Shown here: piece by piece, positions 25,878 through 33,680 of the stretch | How the letters are laid out: the number at the start of each line of letters is the position of its first letter | Numbering within the stretch: position 1 is the stretch's first letter | Assembly: GCA_003244245.1 (NCBI GenBank) | Contig: QHBY01000571.1 | Location: forward strand, 1 to 59,538 | Direction: 5' to 3' | Length of the DNA stretch: 59,538 nt | Source of the DNA: Pseudonocardiales bacterium | Lineage (GTDB): Bacteria; Actinomycetota; Actinomycetes; Mycobacteriales; Pseudonocardiaceae | Notes under the pieces: generated by a model | Seen by the model: the letters and a program-made list of their open reading frames with translations, nothing else | What the model was told of the DNA's origin: nothing | Database searches by the model: none | Made by a program: the position numbers and the translations under genes

Positions 25878-26204
25878 TTACCCGCCCAGTACGGGCGGTA
25901 AACGCGGGCGCAGCGCGGCCGCCGGGACCAGTTGGTCGTCGAGGGTCAGCCGAACATCTCCGGCGCCGTCGCTGATAGGCGCCCAGACCACGCCGTACCA
26001 CTCGCCACGTGAGCCCCGAACCCAGCGCTTGAGCATGCCGGGAACTCGCCCGGTGAGTTCGAGGCCGTCGGCGACGACCCGCCGGCGGTGATCGGGTGGT
26101 AGGGGGAACGCCACGTCGAGGTCGATCCATACCGCCTGGGCGCGCACCGTGTGGCCGCCGGTAATGCCCTCGCCGCCATGGGCGCCGATCCACCCGAGCG
26201 TCAC
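25878..26204 (-). CDS. conserved hypothetical protein
   Basis: A 108-residue protein from GTG 26204: MTLGWIGAHGGEGITGGHTV, RAQAVWIDLDVAFPLPPDHR, then RWVRGSRGEWYGVVWAPISD and VPAAALRPRLPPV. It appears to be a compact beta-rich domain. I recall similar small proteins in actinobacteria but can give no function. It is separated by 120 bp from the ROK kinase gene upstream. Confidence 0.55.
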   Translation of the reverse strand: MTLGWIGAHGGEGITGGHTVRAQAVWIDLDVAFPLPPDHRRRVVADGLELTGRVPGMLKRWVRGSRGEWYGVVWAPISDGAGDVRLTLDDQLVPAAALRPRLPPVLGG

Positions 26205-26292
26205 GCGCGTCTCCCTGGTCGACTTGGATGCTCAGTCGAGCGCGGGGGAGCGCGCCTCTGCCAACCCAGTATGTCCCGCCGAGCCCGACGGC

Positions 26293-26331
26293 GTCGACTA
26301 CGAGGGTCGACTACGAGGGTCGACTACGAGG
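26293..26331. repeat. 13-bp tandem repeat x3 at the 3' end of the ROK gene
   Basis: Three exact, adjacent copies of GTCGACTACGAGG (26293-26305, 26306-26318, 26319-26331). On the minus strand each copy carries a TAG, and the one in the third copy is the stop codon of the ROK gene. The 13-bp period means each copy falls in a different frame, so an earlier longer or shorter C-terminus could have arisen by slippage. Confidence 0.85.
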
Positions 26332-27274
26332 TGACGCGGGCCAGGTCCGCAGCACCGATGAGTCCGGCTTCGGGACCCAGTTGCGCCATCCGCAGCTCGG
26401 CGAGCGGACGGTACCCGCGGCCGGTCAAGGACGCGGCGAAGGCGGTCACCGCGGGTGCGCGCAGCATCTCACCGGCCGCGGATACGCCACCACCGATGAT
26501 GAACAGGCCGGGGTCCAGGATCGCGGCCAGCCCGGCCAACCCGCGGCCCAACCACATCCCGATCACGTCGAAGCACTGCAACGCCACCGCATCACCAGCG
26601 TGCGCAGCCTGGGTGACCATCGCGCCGGTGACGTTGTCCGGCCGCCCGCCGGCCAGGCGTAACAGCTCCGCGGCTCGGTCGGGGCAGTGGCCGGCCAGCT
26701 CCTGGGCCTCCCGGATGAGCGCCCGACCGCTGACGTACTGTTCCCAGCACCCCCGCAGGCCGCATCCGCAGCGTCGCCCGTCCGGGACGACGGTGACATG
26801 GCCGAACTCCGCTGCGGCGCCGAACTGTCCTCGCAGCAGCCGGCCGTTGCACACGATGCCGCCCCCGATGCCGGTTCCCACGGTCACGGCCACCACGTGG
26901 TCCACACCGCGGCCGGCGCCGAACCGGACTTCCGCCCAGGCGGCCGCGTTGGCGTCGTTCTCGACGACCACGGGCAGTGCCAACCGGCGCGCAAGCGTCG
27001 CCTGCAACGGCTCGTCGCGCCACGCAAGATTCGGGGCGAACATCACCGTGGCGCGCTGCGCGTCAATGAAACCGGCGGCCCCGATGCCGACCGCCGCAAC
27101 GTCGTACTTGCTGGTGAGTTCGCCCACCGCAGTGGCTATCGCGTCCTCGATCCGTGACACGTCCTCGGCGGGTGTGTCCCGATGCGCGGTGGCGACGATC
27201 GTGCCTTGGTCGTCGACGACGCCGGCAGCGACCTTCGTGCCACCGATGTCCACCCCGATGGTCAGGGTTCCCAT
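26324..27274 (-). CDS. ROK-family sugar kinase, glucokinase-like
   Basis: A 316-residue kinase. ATP-binding phosphate 1 motif IGVDIGGTKVAAGVVDDQG, sugar-binding VVVENDANAAAWAEVRFGAG, GTGIGGGIVCNG, and the ROK zinc motif CGCGLRGCWEQYVSGRAL with its upstream EFGHVTV are all present. This fits glucokinase or another ROK sugar kinase. It starts 31 nt after the stop of nothing on its strand; the next gene (otsB) reads in the same direction and ends upstream of it, so otsB may be co-transcribed first. Confidence 0.88.
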   Translation of the reverse strand: MGTLTIGVDIGGTKVAAGVVDDQGTIVATAHRDTPAEDVSRIEDAIATAVGELTSKYDVAAVGIGAAGFIDAQRATVMFAPNLAWRDEPLQATLARRLALPVVVENDANAAAWAEVRFGAGRGVDHVVAVTVGTGIGGGIVCNGRLLRGQFGAAAEFGHVTVVPDGRRCGCGLRGCWEQYVSGRALIREAQELAGHCPDRAAELLRLAGGRPDNVTGAMVTQAAHAGDAVALQCFDVIGMWLGRGLAGLAAILDPGLFIIGGGVSAAGEMLRAPAVTAFAASLTGRGYRPLAELRMAQLGPEAGLIGAADLARVTS

Positions 27275-27304
27275 CGGCACGGTTCCCCCGTCACGGTTGC
27301 CATG

Positions 27305-28153
27305 TCACAGCCGGGCGTGCGCCAGTGCGTCGAGAAACCGCTGCACTTCCCCGGTCGACTCCAGAACGAAGTCCGCGGCGGTGGTTCGACCGGCCTGTTC
27401 GGGGTCGCCGAGGTCGGCGACGACGACGCCGATGCCTTGCCCGTTACCAGATTCCTTCAGGGCCGCAAACGCGTCCTCGTCGGTGATGTCGTCGCCGAGA
27501 TACAGCGACACGAACTCTTCGCCCTCGACTCCCAAGGCTTGGCGCAGGTACTGGACGGCCTTGCCCTTGTCCCAGTCGACCTTCGGCTGGATCTCGTAGA
27601 CCATCTTCCCGGGGGTGACTTTGAGCTGGTCGGGATATCCGGCCAGCAGCGTGTCCACGACCGCCGTGACCAAGGGCCGTTGCTTCGGGGCCACCAGCCG
27701 GTAGTGAATCGCGACCGAGAACCGCTTCGGCTCGATCACCGCGCCCTCGATAGGACCGATTTCGGTGTTCAGCCGGTGGGTGACGGTGGACAGCAGGTCC
27801 TCGAAACCGGTGACCGCATCGTGGCGGACCGTACCGTCGCGGTGCCCGCCGATGTCGAAACCATGGCTGCCCGCCACCACCAGGCCGTCGATTCCCATCC
27901 ACTCGTCGATGATGGGCCGATCCCGACCGCTGACCACGCAGACCGTGGCGCGCTCGGTGAGCCTACGTACCGCCTCGCGCATGCTGTCGGAGATGACGGC
28001 GTCCTGTGGCCGGTCCACGATCGGCGTCAGCGTTCCGTCGTAGTCGAGGAACACCGCCGGCCGGCGGCTATCGAGGCGCTGCGCGAACTGGTCGCTATCG
28101 CGTAGCGCGTGTGGCAGGTCCGCAATGCGGGACAAGAGCACCTGCGTGAGCAT
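27305..28153 (-). CDS. otsB: trehalose-6-phosphate phosphatase
   Basis: A 282-residue HAD-superfamily enzyme that dephosphorylates trehalose-6-phosphate. The nucleophile motif is AVFLDYDGTLTPIVDRPQDA, motif II CVVSGRDRP, and the metal site LYLGDDITDEDAFAALKESG. The cap region has the GSHGFDI and IHYR signatures of OtsB. No otsA is in the window. It lies 31 nt upstream of the ROK kinase gene on the same strand, a plausible operon. ATG 28153 is used; an upstream start at 28189 is possible. Confidence 0.9.
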   Translation of the reverse strand: MLTQVLLSRIADLPHALRDSDQFAQRLDSRRPAVFLDYDGTLTPIVDRPQDAVISDSMREAVRRLTERATVCVVSGRDRPIIDEWMGIDGLVVAGSHGFDIGGHRDGTVRHDAVTGFEDLLSTVTHRLNTEIGPIEGAVIEPKRFSVAIHYRLVAPKQRPLVTAVVDTLLAGYPDQLKVTPGKMVYEIQPKVDWDKGKAVQYLRQALGVEGEEFVSLYLGDDITDEDAFAALKESGNGQGIGVVVADLGDPEQAGRTTAADFVLESTGEVQRFLDALAHARL

Positions 28154-28260
28154 ACCGGACTCGTGGAGTGGGCGGTGGCCCCACCGCATTTAACGGCAGT
28201 GCGAGCCACCGCCCACGGCTATGCCCGGATATTCGGGTTTACCTACCGGTGTTACCGGCT

Positions 28261-28416
28261 TCAGTTCCAGGACCAGCAATCATTCCGGCGGTCCCAGTGT
28301 CGGCGCCAGTGTCGGCGCCAGTCGTGGTGTTCCCAGTCGTGGTCCTCCCAGCCGCGGTGACGGCGGTCGTCGTCGTCGTGACCGTGGCCGAGTGTGAAAA
28401 TTTCCGTGACCTTCAT
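28261..28416 (-). CDS. 51-residue Trp/His/Asp/Arg-rich mini-protein
   Basis: From ATG 28416, with AGGGG about 8 nt upstream, the frame reads MKVTEIFTLGHGHDDDDRRH, then RGWEDHDWEHHDW and WRRHWRRHWDRRNDCW to a stop at 28261. Of 51 residues, about 9 are His, 10 Arg, 10 Asp and 7 Trp. The repeats HDWEHHDW and WRRHWRRHWDRR come from short direct DNA repeats. No family is recognised. It lies 108 bp upstream of otsB on the same strand. Metal or nucleic-acid binding is a guess from composition. Confidence 0.5.
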   Translation of the reverse strand: MKVTEIFTLGHGHDDDDRRHRGWEDHDWEHHDWRRHWRRHWDRRNDCWSWN

Positions 28417-28596
28417 TTCCGCCCCTTCATTCCTTTCCCTGGGACCTTCTCTTTCCCCAAGAAGTCCTGAGATCGGTCCCGCTGCTGGCGATGTCCGGCC
28501 AGCGTGTGTTGCTTACGTGAGATAGATGTTTCGCGACGCCGCACTGATACCCGGTCGTGGCTCGCACCACACGAAAGGGTGACGGCATGGACGTCG

Positions 28597-29375
28597 TCAA
28601 TGACGAAGGGTGTGCAGTTGGTGACTGTTTGGGTAACGAGTCCGCTGGCGCTGCGTTCGCCACCACCGGCTGGTCGCGTGCACAGCGGCCAGCCCGATGA
28701 GCAACGTCGAGCTGCCGGCGTGCCACGGTGTCGCCGCTGCGAAGCCGGCCCATTGCGCGAACCCGGACACCGCCACAATCACAGCGCATCCGATCAATGC
28801 TCCGAGTTCCAGGCGCGCGACGTCCGTGTCAGGTGGTGGTCGGCGTCGTGAACTCGACCATACCGACATTCTGCTCGACGGAAACGTCCGTCCCGTCGAG
28901 CTCACGGCCATGGCCGACGGGTGGGCGATGCCAGCAGGAGGAACGCCACGGCGAACAGCACGAAACCCAGTAGTTCCCGAAGGCCACCAACTGCAACGCG
29001 AGCGCAGCGCAGGTGAGCAGCCGCGCAGACCGCGGCCGCACCACAGCGCGTGGCGCGCGGGCAGGCTCAGGCCCAACAACGCCGCCAGGAACACCGTCCC
29101 GCCGAACCACGCCGTACCCACCGCAAGCGGCAGCGCTACCGCGACCGCGGCCACCACCGCCAGCGAGAACGGCGCCGGCCGCGGTGCCCCGTCCCGGGCA
29201 GCGCGCAGCGTAGCCCGCAGGTAGACCCCGACCAGCACGACGAGCGCGGCCAGCGCCACTCCGAGCTGGGCTCCCGCCACGCCCCGCTCACCGCGTAGGC
29301 CACCGGGAACCCAAGCATGGGAAGCCACACCAGCGTCGCGGCTAGCACTGCGACCCGATCTCCGGTCAAGCGCAC
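28597..29375 (-). pseudogene. polytopic membrane protein remnant, frameshifted and carrying a palindromic element
   Basis: The start is RLTGDRVAVLAATLVWLPML then GFPVAYAVSGAW (29375 to 29280). After a frame change LGVALAALVVLVGVYLRATL and VVAAVAVALPLAVGTAWFGG follow. Another change gives RSARLLTCAALALQLVAFGN. A 70-bp palindromic element then interrupts the frame, after which LGALIGCAVIVAVSGFAQWA closes the remnant. About six hydrophobic segments are seen. It could be the sensor part of a histidine kinase or a plain membrane protein; no catalytic domain is left. Confidence 0.6.
28843..28912. repeat. 70-bp palindromic element, copy A
   Basis: Ends are CGTGAACTCGAC (28847-28858) and GTCGAGCTCACG (28895-28906), complementary except one position. 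It matches the element at 35806-35876, inverted, over both arms (GCGTCGTGAACTCGACC and GTCGAG-TCACGGCCAT) and over an inner CGTCCGT block, while the centre differs. It lies inside a decayed membrane protein gene. Confidence 0.75.
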
Positions 29376-29488
29376 CCTCCCAGTGTGGCGCGCTGCTCGA
29401 ATGGGCGGCGGCGACTACATCGTCGGGCTCGTGCTCTACACCGGGCGCCAGACGCTTCCCTTCGGGCCGCGGCTGCGGGCGATGCCGA

Positions 29489-30244
29489 TCAGCGCCCTGC
29501 GGCAGGTTGTCTGTGGATGTGCACGGTGACGTTCATGCCGGGCACGAGGTCGACATTATTGACGCTATCGAACCCGATCTTGACCGGGATGACCTGGGTG
29601 ACCTTCTGGAAGTTGCCGCCGCTGTTGCTCTGCGGGAACAGCGAGAACACCGCTGCGGCTCCCCCTTGGATCTCCCGGACGCGGCCGGTGAGCGGGGTAT
29701 TGGGGTAGGCGTCGACGGCTATGTCGACCGGCTGACCGACATGGACCGCGTTGATGTCAGTCTCGTCGACACGGGCTGTGACGAAGATGTTGTTCAGGTT
29801 ATAGGCGACAGCGAGCGGCGTGCCGGCGGTCACGAACGTGCCAGGCACACCATTGTCGACTGCCACGGTGCCATCGGCCGGGGCCTTGATGCTCATGAGG
29901 GGTTGGGCGAACCCCTCCGGGATCTTCACGCGACCGACGACCTCGTCTTCGTGTACGGCGGCGCCCTGATTGATGCGCCAGTCGGTGAGGGTGCCGGTCG
30001 TGGGAGCGTTGATGCTGATCTTGTTGCCGTCGATCTGGGCGTTGTCGGTGCTGACGTAGTTGCGGGTATTGAGGAAGTAACTGGTGGCGAAGCCGGCGGC
30101 GGCCACCAGCGCCAGGATCAGGATGATGATCAGGCCGATACGAGTGGAGCGCTTGAGCTTGCGCCGGGGCGGTGGAGTCGCCGCGGCGCCGTTGCCGGGC
30201 GCCTGATCGGTCTGTGCGGGGGGCGCCGATACCGGGCCTTCCAT
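29489..30244 (-). CDS. HlyD/EmrA-family membrane fusion protein
   Basis: A 251-residue periplasmic-adaptor-type protein. It has a cytosolic Pro-rich start, one membrane helix (IGLIIILILALVAAAGFATS) and the biotinyl-lipoyl-like half-motifs (YVSTDNAQIDGNKISINAPT and PLMSIKAPADGTVAVDNG). The beta-barrel with GMNVTVHIH near the end follows. The coiled-coil hairpin is very short, as in Gram-positive relatives. It is the partner of the DHA2 transporter at 31056. The gene is divergent from that transporter with a tetR between. Confidence 0.85.
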   Translation of the reverse strand: MEGPVSAPPAQTDQAPGNGAAATPPPRRKLKRSTRIGLIIILILALVAAAGFATSYFLNTRNYVSTDNAQIDGNKISINAPTTGTLTDWRINQGAAVHEDEVVGRVKIPEGFAQPLMSIKAPADGTVAVDNGVPGTFVTAGTPLAVAYNLNNIFVTARVDETDINAVHVGQPVDIAVDAYPNTPLTGRVREIQGGAAAVFSLFPQSNSGGNFQKVTQVIPVKIGFDSVNNVDLVPGMNVTVHIHRQPAAGR

Positions 30245-30338
30245 GCGCACACCTTCCGTCGATGTGGGGGAGCCTCACTCATAGGCTACGTGCCGTACCC
30301 TAATTTGGGGGGCCGCCAGCGCGACGGAGTTATTCAAC

Positions 30339-30983
30339 TCACACACGGACCAGGGGCATGATCACCTCGTCGACGATCTCGACCAGCACCTGGTCGGGAA
30401 CCGGTGAGCGGTGCGCCAGGAAATGCTGGCGTAGTAGTTCAGGACCCACGCTCGCGATGCGGGTTGTCAGTGCGCTGGGACGGACCTCGCCGCGTACGGC
30501 ACCGCGCCGCAGCACATCGAGAAAGACGTTGATGCCGGGTTCGACGAAACGGGTCCGGACGACTTCCATGAGGTCGGGGTCCCGGATGGTCTCGGCCATC
30601 AGGCCACGGACCGCTTCGCCGGAGGGGCCGTTGAGCAGTTTGGCGAATCCACGCAGGCCGCCGAGGATGTCCTCGCGCACGCTGCCGGTGTCCGGTGCCT
30701 CGCCGCAGCCGGGAAGGGTGTGGTGGACGGCGTCGGCGACCAACTCGGCGCGGCTGGACCAGCGCCTATACAGAGATCCCTTGCTCGCCCGGGCTCGGTT
30801 GGCCACGTGTTCCATCTTCAGTTCGGCGTAGCCGACCGCGGTCAGCTCAGCAAGGGTGGCTTCGAAGATCGCGGCGTAGAGCGCGTCACCGCGGCGTCGC
30901 GGGCCCTTGCGGTGATCAATCGCGACGTTCGCGGACTCGCAGGTCTCGCTGACGATGCTCAACGTCGGCACCTCCTCGTGCAC
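30339..30983 (-). CDS. TetR-family transcriptional regulator
   Basis: A 214-residue regulator. HTH: AIFEATLAELTAVGYAELKM then EHVANRARASKGSLYRRWSS. The C-terminal ligand domain is typical (LLNGPSGEAVRGLMAETIRD). It lies between the divergent HlyD and DHA2 genes and probably represses both; the likely operator is in 30984-31055. ATG 30983 gives a 25-residue lead before the HTH; a later start is possible. Confidence 0.88.
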   Translation of the reverse strand: MHEEVPTLSIVSETCESANVAIDHRKGPRRRGDALYAAIFEATLAELTAVGYAELKMEHVANRARASKGSLYRRWSSRAELVADAVHHTLPGCGEAPDTGSVREDILGGLRGFAKLLNGPSGEAVRGLMAETIRDPDLMEVVRTRFVEPGINVFLDVLRRGAVRGEVRPSALTTRIASVGPELLRQHFLAHRSPVPDQVLVEIVDEVIMPLVRV

Positions 30984-31055
30984 TAGGGATCACAGAATGT
31001 CACGTAGCGGGAGAACAGGCTAGAGCACGTGGCGTTCCGATGGCACAGTAGTGTC

Positions 31056-32792
31056 ATGACTCGCCCTGCGGTAGTGAACTCGGCTCCGAGCCCCAACGGG
31101 GCCGCCGCTGCGCCGGTCGGTGTGGGAGCTCGCAACACGTCCTCTTCGGGCGGCTGGGGACTGCCACTGGCGGTGCTCGTCGCCGGGATGTTCATGTCGG
31201 TCCTGGACATCAGCATCGTCAATGTGGCCATCCCCACCATTCAGAACGACTTCGGGGCGACCACCGACGATGTGCAGTGGGTGGTCACCGGGTACACGTT
31301 GGCGTTGGGAGTGGTGGTGCCCGTCACCGCGTGGTTGGGGGATCGCTTCGGGCTCAGCCGGGTCTACAACCTGGCGCTGCTGGCGTTCGCCGCCGGCTCG
31401 GCGCTGTGCGGGCTGGCCTGGGATCTGAACAGCCTGGTGATCTTCCGGATCGTCCAGGCGATCCCTGGCGGAATCCTGCCGGTGATCACGCTGTCGATCC
31501 TGTATCGGATCGTGCCGCGGGAGAAGCTCGGTGCCGCGATGGGCCTGTACGGCCTGGGCATCGTGTTCGCCCCGGCGGTCGGCCCGACGTTGGGCGGCTA
31601 TCTCGTCGAGTACGTGGACTGGCGGCTGATCTTCTACATCAACGTGCCGGTCGGGATCCTGGGTGCGGTGGCCGCGGCGCTGGTGTTGCCACGATTCCCG
31701 ACGGTGGCCGGCCGGCGCTTCGACGTGCTGGGTTTCGTCACCATCGCCAGTGGCTTGTTCGCGGTGCTGTTGGCGTTGTCAGAGGGTGAGTCGTGGGGGT
31801 GGTACTCCTACCGGGTCCTGGGTTTGATCATCTACAGCGTGCTGAGCCTGGCGTTGTTCGTGGTAATCGAGCTGCAGGTCGCCGATCCGTTGCTGGATAT
31901 CCGCATTTTCCGCCACCGAGCGTTCACCTACACGCTGCTGTTGATCGCGGTGCTGATGGTGGTGATGTTCGGGGTGCTGTTCTACATCCCGTTGTTCCTG
32001 CAGCAGGCCCAGGGCCTGGGGGCATTCGACGCCGGGCTCACCCTGCTGCCCCAGGCGCTGGTGATGGGGTTCTTGATGCCGATCGCCGGGCGGATCTATG
32101 ACCGCATCGGGCCCCGCTGGCCGGCCGCGGTCGGCCTGGCGATCGTCGCGATCGGTACCTACCAGCTGCACACGCTTACCCTCGACAGCTCCCGTGGGCA
32201 CGTCATGTGGTTGCTGGTGATCCAAGGTGCCGGTCTGGGGATGGCGATGATGCCGATCTTCACCGGCGGCATCGCCGTCATCCCGATGACCCAGGTCAAT
32301 GCGGCCAGCGCGTTCAACAACGTCGTGCAGCGAGTCTCGGGTGCGCTCGGGTTGGCCGTGCTCACCGCGATCCTGACCACCCAGCAAGCCCAGCAGATGG
32401 CCGGACGCGCCGCACTGATGCCCGCGAATCTGCTCACTCCAGACCTCGGTCCGACCGCCCCGCCGGGGGCTGGCGTGTACGCCACCTACCAGCTGACGCG
32501 GTTGCAGGTGTTCGTCGGCGCGATCGACGACCTGTTCCTGATCGCCTCCGCTCTGAGCGCGCTGGCTGCGGTGGGGGCGCTGGTGCTGCTGCGGTCCGGA
32601 CCCGCCCTCGCGACTCCGGCTGGCTTCACCACGCCACAGCAGGCCACCCCAGGGCCGGCATCCGCCAACGGTGAGGTCGCCGCCGAACACCACCTGGTGC
32701 CCTCGGGCCACACCAACGGCAACGGCAGCCCAGGCCAGCAGGCCCACCGGCAGGCCGACGTCGGGGTGGACGCTCGTCCGCGGAATACCTGA
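31056..32792 (+). CDS. DHA2-family (EmrB/QacA) MFS drug efflux transporter
   Basis: A 578-residue transporter with 14 predicted membrane segments. Family signatures: MFMSVLDISIVNVAIPTIQN (motif D1), TGYTLALGVVVPVTAWLGDR with motif A LGDRFGLSR, and motif C GIVFAPAVGPTLGGYLV. It exports small hydrophobic compounds with proton antiport. Start ATG 31056. A second, half-length copy of the C-terminal half lies at 35041. The hydrophilic tail is unusually long (GHTNGNGSPGQQ). Confidence 0.9.
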   Translation: MTRPAVVNSAPSPNGAAAAPVGVGARNTSSSGGWGLPLAVLVAGMFMSVLDISIVNVAIPTIQNDFGATTDDVQWVVTGYTLALGVVVPVTAWLGDRFGLSRVYNLALLAFAAGSALCGLAWDLNSLVIFRIVQAIPGGILPVITLSILYRIVPREKLGAAMGLYGLGIVFAPAVGPTLGGYLVEYVDWRLIFYINVPVGILGAVAAALVLPRFPTVAGRRFDVLGFVTIASGLFAVLLALSEGESWGWYSYRVLGLIIYSVLSLALFVVIELQVADPLLDIRIFRHRAFTYTLLLIAVLMVVMFGVLFYIPLFLQQAQGLGAFDAGLTLLPQALVMGFLMPIAGRIYDRIGPRWPAAVGLAIVAIGTYQLHTLTLDSSRGHVMWLLVIQGAGLGMAMMPIFTGGIAVIPMTQVNAASAFNNVVQRVSGALGLAVLTAILTTQQAQQMAGRAALMPANLLTPDLGPTAPPGAGVYATYQLTRLQVFVGAIDDLFLIASALSALAAVGALVLLRSGPALATPAGFTTPQQATPGPASANGEVAAEHHLVPSGHTNGNGSPGQQAHRQADVGVDARPRNT

Positions 32793-32807
32793 TCAATTGC
32801 GGGCCGC

Positions 32808-32916
32808 GTCACCGTCGGCCTGGCGCGGCCACCGGTCGCGGTGTGGATCACCGAGCCTGCACGCGGCCAGCGGCCCCTAACCTCCCACCCGGCGTCAAGC
32901 ACCGGTACTCCCGCTG
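32808..32916 (+). pseudogene. 3' ghost of a second PaaK-like gene
   Basis: TCACCGTCGGCCTGG with GCGGCCACCGGTCGCG and TGGATCACCG matches the PaaK-like gene at about 48,183-48,230. After a jump, CTGCAC-GGCC and then GGCGTCAAGCACCGGTACTC plus CCGCTGAGC match its last 60 bp exactly to the stop codon. About 190 bp between the two parts are missing. It lies 16 bp downstream of the DHA2 stop. Confidence 0.75.
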
Positions 32917-33007
32917 AGCGGGGTGAGGAGCTGCGGTGTTTCCGTATCACCGCGGCCAGGCTGCGCTCTTCTCCTGTGACGACCTGATCCTCAGTCTGCA
33001 CGGAGGT

Positions 33008-33034
33008 TCGTGGACACGCTTGGTGTGTCCACGA
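33008..33034. promoter_or_regulatory. palindrome upstream of the chorismate-lyase-like gene
   Basis: Arms TCGTGGACAC and GTGTCCACGA separated by GCTTGGT; 22 bp before the ATG. Related to the palindrome at 36334-36360. Likely an operator, or a leader hairpin that covers the ribosome site. Confidence 0.55.
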
Positions 33035-33055
33035 GAGAGGCAAGGTGTGGCGGTG

Positions 33056-33676
33056 ATGTGTGAGTGGACCAAGGAAGGCGCGATCTCTGCGCGTGCCGGC
33101 CACTGTGGATCAGCGGCCACTTTCTTGATCGTTCCGAATGACGACAGCCCGGACTCGGTGACCAAACGTCAGTTATGGCAGCGTCTAAGTCCAGTGGAAC
33201 GGGCATTGATGGCGACCGACGGCACCCTTACACTGCTGCTCTCCGCGCTGTACGGAGAACGAATCGATGTGGAGCTGCTTTGGCAGTCGAGTCAGACGCT
33301 TCGGGAATCGGATATGCGTCTGCGGCTGGAGTCGGGTGGTCAGCTACTGGTGCGCCGCACTTTGCTGAAGGCGGCCGAGAGCGGTCAGTCGGTGGCGTAT
33401 GCAGCATCGACGATAGTGCTCAGCCGGCTGAGCAGGTCGATCCGACATGAGCTGGAAAATGGCACCAAGCCTATTGGCTTGTTGTTACGCAGTGAGGCAG
33501 TTGAGACGCATCGCATGCTGGAGGACTGGGGTGATTGCACGCCCACGGACCAGTCAACGGATTACCTGGACAGTACGTGGCAGTTCTTCCGCACTTACCA
33601 GATCATCTCTCAGGCTCTGCCCCTGATGACGGTAACCGAGCATTTTCCGCAAGCTGACAGTTCGAGCAAGGCGTAA
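33056..33676 (+). CDS. chorismate-lyase-family protein
   Basis: A 206-residue protein of the chorismate pyruvate-lyase fold (as in UbiC and Mycobacterium Rv2949c). Signatures: LSPVERALMATDGTLTLLLS, YGERIDVELLWQSSQTL, LLVRRTLLKAAESGQSVAYA then ASTIVLSRLSRSIRHELENG. It ends in KPIGLLLRSEAVETHRMLED with the conserved Glu. Relatives cleave chorismate to 4-hydroxybenzoate and pyruvate. ATG 33056 is used; GTG 33047 is better spaced from GAGAGG. At least two TTA codons and lower GC than neighbours. It leads the FAD monooxygenase gene by 4 nt. Confidence 0.75.
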   Translation: MCEWTKEGAISARAGHCGSAATFLIVPNDDSPDSVTKRQLWQRLSPVERALMATDGTLTLLLSALYGERIDVELLWQSSQTLRESDMRLRLESGGQLLVRRTLLKAAESGQSVAYAASTIVLSRLSRSIRHELENGTKPIGLLLRSEAVETHRMLEDWGDCTPTDQSTDYLDSTWQFFRTYQIISQALPLMTVTEHFPQADSSSKA

Positions 33677-33680
33677 GTCC

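Noticed and set aside
26151-27599. Long plus-strand frame of 482 codons
   Set aside because: It lies antisense to the ROK kinase and otsB genes, which have clear motifs; its product is rich in Pro, Ser, Arg and Thr with no domain, as expected for a shadow of high-GC coding DNA.
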